Positions 1 to 7,176 of a stretch of DNA of 64,000 bases are shown here, piece by piece. Where the stretch lies: positions 21,047 to 85,046 of the forward strand of contig JBBPIM010000007.1 of NCBI GenBank assembly GCA_038040325.1, written 5' to 3'. Within the stretch, counting starts at the first letter, position 1; every line of letters starts with the position of its first letter. The DNA is from Mayfieldus profundus (GTDB lineage Bacteria > Actinomycetota > Thermoleophilia > Solirubrobacterales > 70-9). The position numbers were made by a program, and so were the translations under genes. Under the pieces are notes generated by a model. That model was not told the origin of the DNA and ran no database searches. It saw only the letters and a program-made list of their open reading frames with translations.

Positions 1-702
1 GTGGCGCCAGCCGATGTACCCGCCGATCACCGCGAGCGACGCCATCAACGCCGCTGCCGCACGCAGCGCTTCGTTCCGCGTGACGCGCCCGACCGCGAAC
101 AGCAGCCACAGCGAGAAGACCGGTATCAGGACCATGCCGGCACCGCGGACCGTCACGCTCAGGCCCAGGCACGCGCCTACGAGAACCGCCCACCATGCCG
201 AGCCCTGGGAGGTCCGGACGGCCGCATACAGCGCCAGCGCGATCAGGAATGTGAAGAGCGCCTCGCTGAGGATCGAGTGCTCGAGGAAGATCTGCATTCC
301 TCCCAGCGCCACAATTGCCATCCCCAGCAGCGCGACCAGCCGCGGCGCGCCGCAGCGCCGCACGGTCAGGTAGAGGAGCACGGCGGTCGCGAGGCCCATC
401 GCGTGCTGCGCGAGGACCACGAGCAGCATGTGCGGCGTCAGCCAATGGAGCGGGATCAGGAACAGCCCATAGCCGACGACGCGCAGGGGATCCGAGAACC
501 CGCCGGAAGCGGCGTCCTGAATGTAGATGCCGGTGTCGGAGTAGTTGACCATCGCCGGGTGCCAGCGCACGGTCAAATAGACGCGCAGCACGACGCCGAT
601 CAGCAGGACGGCGGCGATCACGGGGCCCGCGGGGTCGCGCCAGACGGCGCCGGCCGCCTGGCCCGCCCGGGTGGTCAACGCGGCCAATCGGCGAGCGGGC
701 AT
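1..702 (-). CDS. GT-C-type membrane glycosyltransferase (partial, 3' end missing)
   Basis: An open frame of 234 codons runs from an ATG at 702 off the left edge, so the C-terminal part is missing. The protein has a short basic N-terminus, a hydrophobic segment at about residues 27-46, and then an extracytoplasmic loop with YSDTGIY (acidic residue near position 56). At least four more membrane helices follow. A loop aspartate after the first helix is typical of polyprenyl-phosphate-sugar-dependent GT-C enzymes, so transfer of a sugar on the outer membrane face is likely; the exact substrate cannot be told. It is divergent from the AI-2E exporter at 790. No ribosome binding site is seen; a GATACT box lies 9 nt upstream of the start. 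Confidence 0.75.
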   Translation of the reverse strand, partial: MPARRLAALTTRAGQAAGAVWRDPAGPVIAAVLLIGVVLRVYLTVRWHPAMVNYSDTGIYIQDAASGGFSDPLRVVGYGLFLIPLHWLTPHMLLVVLAQHAMGLATAVLLYLTVRRCGAPRLVALLGMAIVALGGMQIFLEHSILSEALFTFLIALALYAAVRTSQGSAWWAVLVGACLGLSVTVRGAGMVLIPVFSLWLLFAVGRVTRNEALRAAAALMASLAVIGGYIGWRH

Positions 703-711
703 CCCGCGCGC

Positions 712-717
712 AGTATC
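712..717 (-). promoter_or_regulatory. candidate -10 box GATACT for the membrane glycosyltransferase
   Basis: GATACT lies 9 nt before the ATG at 702, and no purine-rich ribosome binding site lies between them. It is a weaker match than the other boxes in this window. Confidence 0.35.
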
Positions 718-775
718 GCGCTCGGGCCAGATGGGCGAGCCTCGTGCCCCAGGCGTCTGCGTCCGGGCGGCTGGA

Positions 776-781
776 TACCTT
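776..781 (+). promoter_or_regulatory. candidate leaderless -10 box TACCTT for the AI-2E exporter gene
   Basis: TACCTT fits TANNNT and ends 8 nt before the ATG at 790, which would place transcription start at or next to the start codon. Confidence 0.45.
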
Positions 782-789
782 CGGCCGCG

Positions 790-1896
790 ATGCCGGAGGG
801 TGCTCCCGCACGGTCGCTGTCGGCCGGGCTGATCGCCAAGGCGGTGCTGGTAACCGCCGCGGTGATCGCCGGCCTATTCCTGCTCTACCAGCTCAGCCAG
901 GTGATCGGGCTGGTGCTGATCGCCGTCTTCTTCGCGCTGGCGATCGCGCCCCCCGTCAACTGGCTCGACAACCGGGGCACCCCGCGCTGGCTGGCGATCA
1001 TTCTCGTCTACTTGGCGATCGCCGGCGCGATCTTCGGCATCGGCCTGCTGGTCGTGCCGCCGATGGTGAACGGGGTGGAGGCCCTCTCCAACGACCTGCC
1101 CGGCTATGTCGATGACCTGCGCAAGAACGACACCTTCCGCGATTACGACGACAAGTACGACATCACCGGCAAGCTGACCCAGCAGGCCGAGGACCTGCCG
1201 ACGAAGCTGGGCGACGCGGCGGGCACGCTGCGCGACGTCACGGTTGGGGTCTTCTCGCGTTTCGTGCAGCTGTTCTCGATTCTCGTCATCACCTTCTTCC
1301 TGCTGATGGACGGGCCGCGGATACTCGAGTTCTTCTACCGGCAGTTACCGGCGCAACGCGAGGCGCGCATGCGGACCGTCGCCAATGACATCGGGGACGC
1401 CGTGTCCGGCTACGTGTTCGGTGCCTTCGTGATCGCGACGCTGTCCGGCCTGATGACCTACGTGACGCTGACCATCATCAACGTACCGTTCGCCGTACCG
1501 CTCGCCGTTCTGGTCGGCTTTTTCGGGCTGATCCCGCTGGTCGGGGCGACGATCGGCGGGATCCTGGTCGGGATAGTGGTGGCCTTCGTCAGCTTCCCGG
1601 GCGGGCTGATCGCCTGGGTGATCGTGCTGGTCGTCTACCAACAGATCGAGAACAACCTGTTCCAGCCCTACATCTACGGCCAGACGCTGCAGGTCCACCC
1701 GCTGGCGGTGATCGTCGCGGTGCTGATCGGCGCTTCGCTGCTGGGGATCCTCGGCGCTCTGCTTGCGATCCCCGGCGCCGCCGTGGTCCAGGCCATCGTG
1801 CGCGACTGGTGGCGCTTCGGCCACGGCGAGGAGGCGACCCGTGCGGTGGCCGGCGCGGATTCGCCCGGTCCCAGCGGAGCGCCCGGCCCGGCCTAG
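790..1896 (+). CDS. AI-2E family transporter (PF01594-type permease)
   Basis: A 368-residue membrane protein with the layout of the AI-2E/YdgG-YhhT family. Two close N-terminal helices (about residues 12-60) are followed by a third, then a long amphipathic soluble stretch (about 95-150) and a C-terminal block of helices. That block contains the conserved glycine/proline-rich FFGLIPLVGATIGGI segment and a QQIENNLFQPYIYG motif typical of the family. Family members are exporters of small signals or ions, and the true substrate is unknown here. The frame stays open upstream to the left edge, but that part shadows the opposite-strand gene, so I place the start at 790. The TAG stop lies inside the CCTAGG that flanks the mobile element at 1898. 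Confidence 0.88.
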   Translation: MPEGAPARSLSAGLIAKAVLVTAAVIAGLFLLYQLSQVIGLVLIAVFFALAIAPPVNWLDNRGTPRWLAIILVYLAIAGAIFGIGLLVVPPMVNGVEALSNDLPGYVDDLRKNDTFRDYDDKYDITGKLTQQAEDLPTKLGDAAGTLRDVTVGVFSRFVQLFSILVITFFLLMDGPRILEFFYRQLPAQREARMRTVANDIGDAVSGYVFGAFVIATLSGLMTYVTLTIINVPFAVPLAVLVGFFGLIPLVGATIGGILVGIVVAFVSFPGGLIAWVIVLVVYQQIENNLFQPYIYGQTLQVHPLAVIVAVLIGASLLGILGALLAIPGAAVVQAIVRDWWRFGHGEEATRAVAGADSPGPSGAPGPA

Positions 1897-1897
1897 G

Positions 1898-2099
1898 TGT
1901 AGTTCCTGACCACGTTGTTCATGGGGGGTGGCAACCGTTTTGCTCCCTATCTGACGGCAATCGTTTGCCGCCCCACATGGGGTGGGGCGTCACGCGCACC
2001 AGTGGCGCGGGAATGGACAGGATTTTCGCGCCCTCGGTCACCCGACCCCGGATGCGCGGTTCAGGGAGATCCAGGAGAACAACGTGGTTGGTAGTTACA
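1898..2099. mobile_element. 202-bp MITE-like element, copy 1
   Basis: It begins TGTAGTTCC and ends AGTTACA. The outer 23 bp form imperfect terminal inverted repeats (18 of 23 match), including a perfect 12-bp ACCACGTTGTTC block. It is bordered by CCTAGG at 1892-1897 and 2100-2105, which reads as a target-site duplication. The same 202 bp recurs in opposite orientation at 57352-57553 with only two mismatches. It has no convincing ORF. Several strong hairpins lie inside (for example CGCCCCAC paired with GTGGGGCG). It sits exactly between the stop codons of two convergent genes. A fixed bidirectional terminator RNA is the alternative reading. Confidence 0.85.
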
Positions 2100-2100
2100 C

Positions 2101-2976
2101 CTAGGCCAGCGCCGACTCGGGCACGCTGCCGACCCCGATCATGCCCGGGCCGACGTGGCTGCCGCATACCGGGCCGACCTCGGAGACGAATACCGGGTCA
2201 TTCCCGAAGATCTCGCGGCAGTCGGCGGCCAGCGTCTCGGCCGTGCCGGGGTCCTGGATGTGTTGGACCACCCACGCATCGGCACCGGACTCGTGGCGCT
2301 GGCGGGCGTAGTCGCGCATCCGCTCCAGCGACCGCTTGCGGGTTCGCACACGCTCCACCGGAGTGATCTCCTCCTCGAGGGTGAGGATCGGCTTGATCTG
2401 CAGGGTCGAGCCGATCCAGGCCCGCGCCAACCCGATCCGCCCCCCGCGCCGCAGGAACTCCAGCGTGTCCAACGCGAACCACATCTTCATCTCTTCGCGT
2501 GCTTGCAGGGTCTCGCGCGCGGCCTCCGCGGCGCCTGCTCCCGCGTCCGCGGCTCGGGCCGCCGCGAGAACGCATAGGCCCATGCCGCCTGCGGTGGTGC
2601 GCGAGTCGACCACCTCGATGCGCTCGCCGCCCTTGCCCTCGGCGGCCAAACGGTCGCGCGCCTGCCCCGCCGCCTCGACCGTTCCCGAGATGCCCGCGGA
2701 GATGTGAATCGAGACGATCTCCTTGCCGCTGGACAGCAGCGGCTCGTAGATGTCGACGAAATCGCCGACCGAGGGCTGCGATGTCGTCACTCGCTCCGCT
2801 GACCCGCGCAGACGCTCGTAGAACGCAGCGTAATCGGAGATCTCCGCTTCGGGTTCGAGCTGGCCCTCGACCCCGACATAGAGGCTGATCCGGTGGATTC
2901 CTCGTGCCTCGACGAGCTCGTCGGGCAGGTAGGGCGTCGTGTCGCAGACGACCTCGGTGCGGCGGTCGGACGTCAC
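2101..2976 (-). CDS. DegV family fatty-acid-binding protein
   Basis: A 291-residue protein with the DegV fold. Near the N-terminus is VVCDTTPYLPDEL, the first strand with the acyl-contacting loop. TTSQPSVGDF (about residue 65) matches the family TSQPS motif, SIHISAGISGT the lipid carboxylate-binding loop, and LRRGGRIG the conserved GGRI element. DegV/FakB proteins hold a fatty acid and present it to a fatty acid kinase; no kinase gene is in this window. The GTG at 2976 gives the family-type N-terminus; the longer open frame upstream overlaps the divergent epimerase gene and is rejected. A TAGAAC box lies 7 nt ahead of the start. The stop codon lies in the CTAG that borders the element at 1898. 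Confidence 0.9.
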   Translation of the reverse strand: MTSDRRTEVVCDTTPYLPDELVEARGIHRISLYVGVEGQLEPEAEISDYAAFYERLRGSAERVTTSQPSVGDFVDIYEPLLSSGKEIVSIHISAGISGTVEAAGQARDRLAAEGKGGERIEVVDSRTTAGGMGLCVLAAARAADAGAGAAEAARETLQAREEMKMWFALDTLEFLRRGGRIGLARAWIGSTLQIKPILTLEEEITPVERVRTRKRSLERMRDYARQRHESGADAWVVQHIQDPGTAETLAADCREIFGNDPVFVSEVGPVCGSHVGPGMIGVGSVPESALA

Positions 2977-3073
2977 CGGGGCGGTTCTATCACCTGAGGG
3001 CGCAGCGGGATCGGCCGTTGCGGCCAATCCGGCCTCCCGCGACTGGCCGAACGGGCGCTGAACGGCGCCCGAA

Positions 3074-3079
3074 TAGGAT
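3074..3079 (+). promoter_or_regulatory. candidate leaderless -10 box TAGGAT for the epimerase operon
   Basis: TAGGAT ends 6 nt before the ATG at 3086. No clear -35 or Shine-Dalgarno sequence is seen. Confidence 0.5.
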
Positions 3080-3085
3080 CCCGGC

Positions 3086-4141
3086 ATGGCCAAGACACTC
3101 GTCTCCGGAGGGTCGGGCTTCATCGGATCCCACCTTGTCCGGGCCCTCGCCAAGCGGGGCGACGAGCTGCGCCTGCTTGCCCGTCGCAAGTCCAATCTCG
3201 AGCACCTCGACGACGTCGAGTTCGAACGGGTTGCGGGCGACATCACCGACCGCCGGGCAGTGCGGAGGGCGATGGAAGGCGTGAGCCACGTCTTCCACGT
3301 GGCCGGCTCGACCTCGATGCGCCATGTCGACCAGAAGCGGGTCTTCGAGGTGAACGTGGGGGGCACCCGCAACGTGATGGAGGAGGCGCTCGCGGCCGGG
3401 GTCGAGAGGGTCGTGCACACCTCCTCGGCCGGAGCGGTCGGTCCGGCCAAGCCCGGCGGGACCGCCGACGAGACACAGGCGTTCACCGCCGGGCATCTCG
3501 GGATTGCCTACATCAACGCCAAGCACGAGGCCGAGGTGGAGGCGTTGCGCGTTGCCGCCCACGGGCTGCCGTTGATCGTCGTCAACCCGACCTTCGTCCT
3601 GGGCCCCGACGACCCAAGCGGCACCTCGAATGGGCTGGTCAAGCGGGTGCTGCTGCGCCAGATCCCTTTCTACGTCGAGGGCGGGCTCAACATCGTCGAC
3701 GTCCGCGACGTGGCCAAGGGCCACCTGCTCGCCGAGAAGAAGGGCGAGGTCGGCGAGCGCTACATCCTCGGCGGGCGCAATTTCACCCTCGACCGCCTGT
3801 TCGCCGACATCGGCCGCATCTCCGGCGTGCCGCCGCCGCCATTGAAGGTGCCGCTGGGGCCGACCCTGGTCGCGATCGCCGCCGCGAAGCGGGTCGGCTT
3901 TCCCGTGGCCGTCACACCGGATGAGGTGCGCTCGGGCTCGCAGTGGTGGACCTACCGCTGCACCAAGGCGAAAAAGGAGCTCGGCTTCAAGCCCCGGCCG
4001 CACGAGGAGACGCTTGAGGACACCGTGCACTGGCAGGTCGAGCGACTCGGCGACCGGGTCGGGCGCGCGCCCCGCACCGACATCGCGCTGCGCACCGTCG
4101 GGCGCTTCCTCCAGCTCGGCGAACGGGTCGGGCTGCGATGA
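3086..4141 (+). CDS. NAD(P)-dependent epimerase/dehydratase (extended SDR)
   Basis: A 351-residue extended SDR. The nucleotide-binding motif GGSGFIGS is at residues 8-15 and the active-site pair is in YINAK (Y-x-x-x-K, about residues 144-148), preceded by HTSSAGAVG, the serine strand. The sequence resembles dihydroflavonol-reductase-like and hopanoid-associated sugar epimerases (FHVAG after the second strand), but the substrate is not determined. Its stop overlaps the next gene by four bases (ATGA), so the two are translationally coupled. It is divergent from the DegV gene. Confidence 0.88.
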   Translation: MAKTLVSGGSGFIGSHLVRALAKRGDELRLLARRKSNLEHLDDVEFERVAGDITDRRAVRRAMEGVSHVFHVAGSTSMRHVDQKRVFEVNVGGTRNVMEEALAAGVERVVHTSSAGAVGPAKPGGTADETQAFTAGHLGIAYINAKHEAEVEALRVAAHGLPLIVVNPTFVLGPDDPSGTSNGLVKRVLLRQIPFYVEGGLNIVDVRDVAKGHLLAEKKGEVGERYILGGRNFTLDRLFADIGRISGVPPPPLKVPLGPTLVAIAAAKRVGFPVAVTPDEVRSGSQWWTYRCTKAKKELGFKPRPHEETLEDTVHWQVERLGDRVGRAPRTDIALRTVGRFLQLGERVGLR

Positions 4142-4440
4142 GCGAAGAGGCGCCCCCGGCGGCTGAGGAGCGCTCTGACGCCGCGAAGCGGGTGCTGTAC
4201 CGCTGCCGCACCCCCACGAACTTCCTCTGTCCGTGCGGGGCGGTCGCCCGGAGGCTCGCCAAGCACGGCGTCGAGCACCGCACCGAGCGGGTCCCCTACC
4301 GTCGCAAGGACCGTCCCGAGATCCTCGAGCTGACCCGCCAGCAGCGCGTGCCCGTGCTGGTCGACGGCGACGAGGTGATCCACGACTCGAAGCGAATCAA
4401 CCAGTACCTCGAATGGAAGTACGGGAAAGCCGACGGCTGA
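4138..4440 (+). CDS. glutaredoxin/GST N-terminal-domain thioredoxin-fold protein
   Basis: A 100-residue single-domain protein. After a 17-residue acidic lead comes a thioredoxin-fold beta-alpha-beta start with a C-P-C-G motif (NFLCPCGAVAR, cysteines about 32 and 34). Later VPVLVDGDEVIHDSKRI matches the cis-proline and the glutathione-contacting segment of GST N-terminal domains. It is too short for a full GST. It is coupled to the epimerase by ATGA, and its TGA lies 3 nt before the palindrome in front of the IscA-type gene. That context links it to thiol or Fe-S chemistry (inference). Confidence 0.75.
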   Translation: MSEEAPPAAEERSDAAKRVLYRCRTPTNFLCPCGAVARRLAKHGVEHRTERVPYRRKDRPEILELTRQQRVPVLVDGDEVIHDSKRINQYLEWKYGKADG

Positions 4441-4442
4441 CG

Positions 4443-4457
4443 CTTTACAATGTAAAG
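4443..4457. promoter_or_regulatory. 15-bp inverted repeat (candidate operator) before the iscA-type gene
   Basis: CTTTACAATGTAAAG is a perfect 7+1+7 inverted repeat between the previous stop codon and the ATG at 4463. It contains TACAAT, which could itself be a -10 box. A bound regulator would block transcription start. The regulator is unknown. Confidence 0.5.
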
Positions 4458-4462
4458 CCGCG

Positions 4463-4837
4463 ATGACGGATACGCCACAGGCAACGATCAAACTCACCGA
4501 CAAGGCGGCGGAGAAGGTCAAGGAGCTTCTCGCCGGTCAGGAGGACGCCTCAGAGCAGGCCCTGCGCGTCGCCGTGCGCGGCGGTGGCTGCTCGGGCTTT
4601 CAGTACGCGCTGGCCTTCGACAAGATCTCCGATGACGATCACGTCCTCGAGGACCGCGGCGTCTCGGTGATCGTCGACAAGACGAGCATGCAGTTCGTGT
4701 TCGGCTCCGAGGTCGACTACGTGGAGAGCCTGCAGGGTGCCGGCTTCCAGGTCAACAACCCGTATGTCGTCGCAGCCTGCGGCTGCGGCTCCTCATTCCA
4801 GGTTCGCGAGGACGCGGCCGAGCAGGCCGCGGTCTAG
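4463..4837 (+). CDS. A-type Fe-S carrier (IscA/ErpA/HesB family)
   Basis: A 124-residue A-type carrier with all three cluster-ligand cysteines. One is in GGGCSGFQY (about residue 43) and two are in the C-terminal CGCGSSF (about residues 108 and 110). Such proteins receive [4Fe-4S] or [2Fe-2S] clusters from the assembly machinery and deliver them to target enzymes. It faces, tail to tail with an 8-nt gap, the CGFS glutaredoxin and BolA genes, which act in the same pathway. The acidic C-terminal tail is ordinary for ErpA-like members. ErpA cannot be told from IscA by sequence alone. Confidence 0.92.
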   Translation: MTDTPQATIKLTDKAAEKVKELLAGQEDASEQALRVAVRGGGCSGFQYALAFDKISDDDHVLEDRGVSVIVDKTSMQFVFGSEVDYVESLQGAGFQVNNPYVVAACGCGSSFQVREDAAEQAAV

Positions 4838-4845
4838 CCGCCCTT

Positions 4846-5235
4846 TTAGTTCTGGTCGATCTGTAGCGGGGGTGCCTGACCCGGCTCGGGCTGCGGGGCC
4901 GCCGTGGCGTCCGACTGCTCGACGCCGAGCTGCTCGGCCAGCTCGCCGGACTCGAACATCTCCTCGACGATGTCGGCGCCGCCGACCAGCTCGCCGTTCA
5001 CGTAGAGCTGCGGGAAGGTGCGCCAGTCGGAGATCTCGCCTGTCACCTCGCGCAGCGGCTCCAGCGCCTGCAGCACGTCGATCGCTCCGTACTCGACGCC
5101 GAGCGAGTCCAGCACCTGGACGACGCGCATCGAGAACCCGCAGCGAGGCATCTCCGGGTTGCCCTTCATGAACAGCAGCACGTCGTTGGAGGCGATCAGC
5201 TGCTCGATCTGTTCCTTGAGCTCGGGACTTGTCAT
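4846..5235 (-). CDS. monothiol CGFS glutaredoxin (Grx4/GrxD type)
   Basis: A 129-residue monothiol glutaredoxin. The active site CGFS is in MPRCGFSMRV (about residues 32-35). FMKGNPEMP precedes it and the cis-proline TFPQLYVNGELVGG follows, all hallmarks of the Grx4/Grx5 class that carries a bridging [2Fe-2S] cluster. A proline/glutamine-rich 25-residue C-terminal tail is extra to the family core. It lies 9 nt downstream of bolA on the same strand; CGFS glutaredoxin-BolA heterodimers are a known Fe-S trafficking unit. The TAAGAT box 6 nt before its ATG also offers a separate promoter. Confidence 0.93.
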   Translation of the reverse strand: MTSPELKEQIEQLIASNDVLLFMKGNPEMPRCGFSMRVVQVLDSLGVEYGAIDVLQALEPLREVTGEISDWRTFPQLYVNGELVGGADIVEEMFESGELAEQLGVEQSDATAAPQPEPGQAPPLQIDQN

Positions 5236-5241
5236 GCCTCG

Positions 5242-5247
5242 ATCTTA
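5242..5247 (-). promoter_or_regulatory. candidate -10 box TAAGAT for the glutaredoxin gene, containing the bolA stop codon
   Basis: TAAGAT lies 6 nt before the glutaredoxin ATG. Its first three bases are the TAA stop of bolA, so the box is built on the stop codon. Confidence 0.4.
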
Positions 5248-5475
5248 CGGAACCGACGTGCTCAGCGAGAGAGCGTGGATCGAACCGTCGTCGAAGCGCT
5301 CCTGCACCGCCGCCTTGACCAGCCGGTGCTGGTCGATGCGGCTCAGGCCCTCGAACTGAGGGGCGCTGACGGTGGCGCGCAGGTGGTCGCCGCCGCCGGT
5401 CTCGTCCACGACCTCGACTGTGGCGCCGGGCAGCGCTGTCTCGATCATCGCCCTGATCTCGTCAAGGTCTGCCAT
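5245..5475 (-). CDS. bolA: BolA family protein
   Basis: A 76-residue BolA/YrbA-type protein. The class-II KH-like fold is visible in IRAMIETALPGATVEVVDETGGGDHLRATVSAPQFEGLSRIDQHRLVKAAV-type order (quoted in parts: GGGDHLRATV, the conserved histidine strand; RIDQHRLV, the FxGxxxxxRHRLV-equivalent helix). The invariant histidine for cluster binding with the CGFS partner is present in QHRLV. I take the ATG at 5475, because a TACAAT box sits 8 nt upstream and the longer frame would overlap the divergent gene. It forms an operon with the glutaredoxin. Confidence 0.9.
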   Translation of the reverse strand: MADLDEIRAMIETALPGATVEVVDETGGGDHLRATVSAPQFEGLSRIDQHRLVKAAVQERFDDGSIHALSLSTSVP

Positions 5476-5483
5476 CGGCGCGG

Positions 5484-5493
5484 ATTGTAGGCT
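5484..5493. promoter_or_regulatory. overlapping divergent -10 boxes (bidirectional promoter)
   Basis: Minus-strand TACAAT (5489-5484) ends 8 nt before the bolA ATG. Plus-strand TAGGCT (5488-5493) ends 8 nt before the GTG at 5502. The two boxes share the TA at 5488-5489, so one melted region could serve both directions. Confidence 0.5.
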
Positions 5494-5501
5494 GGCGGGC
5501 C

Positions 5502-7172
5502 GTGTCCGATCGCGACCTCGCACTCGATCGATCGCGTCGGGCGCTTCCGTTGCTCGATCTCGAGACGACCGACGGCAGATATCCGCTCAGCCGCCTGAGC
5601 TGGTTGCCGGCGGTGGGGCTGAGCGCGGTCTTCACCGCACTGCTGCTCGCCTGGGACCCGCAGGTGCAGGACCTCGCCGCCCAGTCCTTCAGAACCGAGC
5701 TGTTCGAGCGCAACGGGTTCGCGATCTGGAACGGGAGCTGGTACGGAGGCCACTACACGCTCACCTACAGCGTGCTTTTTCCTCCCCTCGCGGCGCTGCT
5801 TGGCGCGCGCATCGTCGGCGCCATATCGGTGGTCGCCTCCACCTACCTGTTCGACCGGCTGGTCCGCCGGCGCTGGGGCGAGCAGGCAAGGTGGGCGACC
5901 CTTTGGTACGGGGTGGGCGCCGTCACGTTGCTTGCCAGCGGTCAGCTGACCTTTGCGCTGGGCGTCGCCGTGGGCCTGCTCGCGCTGTACCTGTTTCAGC
6001 TTCGGCTCGGCAGGTGGGCGGTGCTCGCCTCGCTCGGGTGCGCACTGGCCAGCCCTGTTGCCGCAGTGTTCCTCGCCGGCATCCTGCTTGCCGTCTGCGC
6101 CGGCGGGAGCTTCCCGCGCCGTCCGGTCGCGATCGCCATGGCCGCCGTTGCCGTCGGTGTGGTCGGATTGCTCAACTGGGCCTTCCCCGACAGCGGCCGC
6201 TTCCCGTTCGTCTTCTCATCGTTCATCGCGGTGCCGCTGTGGTGCGCGGGCGCGCTGCTGCTCACCCGCAACCTTGCCGGGGAGCGCCAGTTCCGCGCGG
6301 TCGTCTGGGCCTATCTGGCCGGGGCGGCCTTGATCTGGCTGGTCCCGAACCCGCTGGGAGGCAATGCGATCCGGCTCGGCACCGCCTTCGGCGGACCCGT
6401 GCTGGCGGCGATCCTGCTGGCGCACCGGCCGCGCGTTCATCCCGTCGCGGTTGCGATCGTCCTCGTTGGCAGCCTCTACTGGCAGGTGCTGGGGGGTGTG
6501 CGGGCGGTCGTGCAGAGCAGGAACGACCCCTCCACCCACGCCGGCTACTACCACCCGGTCCGAAGCTGGCTGCGCGCCCACGGCGCCAGCCGGACACGCA
6601 TCGAGGTCGTGCCCACGGCCAATCACTGGGAGGCCGCCTACCTGGCGCCCAACTTCCCTATCGCCCGCGGCTGGCTGAGACAACTCGACACCACGCGCGA
6701 CGAGATCTTCTACGACGGCCACCTGTCGAGCAGGCTGTACCGTGGCTGGCTGCGCAGCAACGGCGTCCGCTATGTCGCCCTGTCCGACGCCTCGCTGGAC
6801 TACTCGGGGGTCAGGGAGCGCTCGCTGATCCTGCGTGATCCCGGCTACCTGCGCCTCCGCTGGTCGTCACCCCATTGGCGGGTCTATGAGGTCAGCAACC
6901 CGAGTCCGCTCGTCATCTCCAACGGCCCCGGCTGGGCGCGGCTGGTCTCGGTCGGCTCCGATTCCTTCACCGTGCAGGTGCTGCGCCCGGGATCGTTCAC
7001 GGCTCGCATTCGCTACACGCCCTACTGGTCCGTCAGCGCGGCCGGCGCGTGCGTCGAGCAGGCGGGCGACTGGACGCGGATGCGGGCGACTCGGCCCGGC
7101 ACTTTCAGGGTCGCGATCCGCGTAACCCCCGGAAACATCCTCGGCCTCAGCGACGGCCGCGACCGCTGCTGA
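5502..7172 (+). CDS. polytopic membrane protein, GT-C glycosyltransferase-like, function unknown
   Basis: A 556-residue protein. After a short cytoplasmic N-terminus come about eight to ten hydrophobic helices (residues about 35-330), with WNGSWYGGHYTLTYS in the first external loop, the place where GT-C enzymes carry catalytic acids. The last ~220 residues are a soluble, probably extracytoplasmic domain with a beta-rich end (GNILGLSDGRDRC). Similar architecture is known in uncharacterised actinobacterial proteins thought to act in cell-envelope glycan assembly, but I cannot name a substrate. Start: GTG at 5502, 8 nt after a TAGGCT box shared with the divergent bolA promoter. Confidence 0.72.
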   Translation: MSDRDLALDRSRRALPLLDLETTDGRYPLSRLSWLPAVGLSAVFTALLLAWDPQVQDLAAQSFRTELFERNGFAIWNGSWYGGHYTLTYSVLFPPLAALLGARIVGAISVVASTYLFDRLVRRRWGEQARWATLWYGVGAVTLLASGQLTFALGVAVGLLALYLFQLRLGRWAVLASLGCALASPVAAVFLAGILLAVCAGGSFPRRPVAIAMAAVAVGVVGLLNWAFPDSGRFPFVFSSFIAVPLWCAGALLLTRNLAGERQFRAVVWAYLAGAALIWLVPNPLGGNAIRLGTAFGGPVLAAILLAHRPRVHPVAVAIVLVGSLYWQVLGGVRAVVQSRNDPSTHAGYYHPVRSWLRAHGASRTRIEVVPTANHWEAAYLAPNFPIARGWLRQLDTTRDEIFYDGHLSSRLYRGWLRSNGVRYVALSDASLDYSGVRERSLILRDPGYLRLRWSSPHWRVYEVSNPSPLVISNGPGWARLVSVGSDSFTVQVLRPGSFTARIRYTPYWSVSAAGACVEQAGDWTRMRATRPGTFRVAIRVTPGNILGLSDGRDRC

Positions 7173-7176
7173 GCGG

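Noticed and set aside
1..789. N-terminal extension of the AI-2E frame to the left edge (plus strand, 263 codons).
   Set aside because: It is Arg/Gln/Asp-rich, without family similarity, and lies opposite a clear membrane protein on the minus strand. The ATG at 790 has a -10 box and gives the normal N-terminus.
1919..2167. 82-codon frame across the 202-bp element.
   Set aside because: It depends on flanking sequence, is not bounded by the element and has no start signal; the copies diverge from an ORF pattern.
4846..5235. Dithiol glutaredoxin.
   Set aside because: The active site is CGFS, so it is the monothiol Fe-S class.
5372..6838. Open frame of 488 codons on the plus strand overlapping the membrane protein gene.
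   Set aside because: The other frame shows clear membrane helices and third-position G/C bias; this one is an Arg/Pro/Ala-rich shadow.
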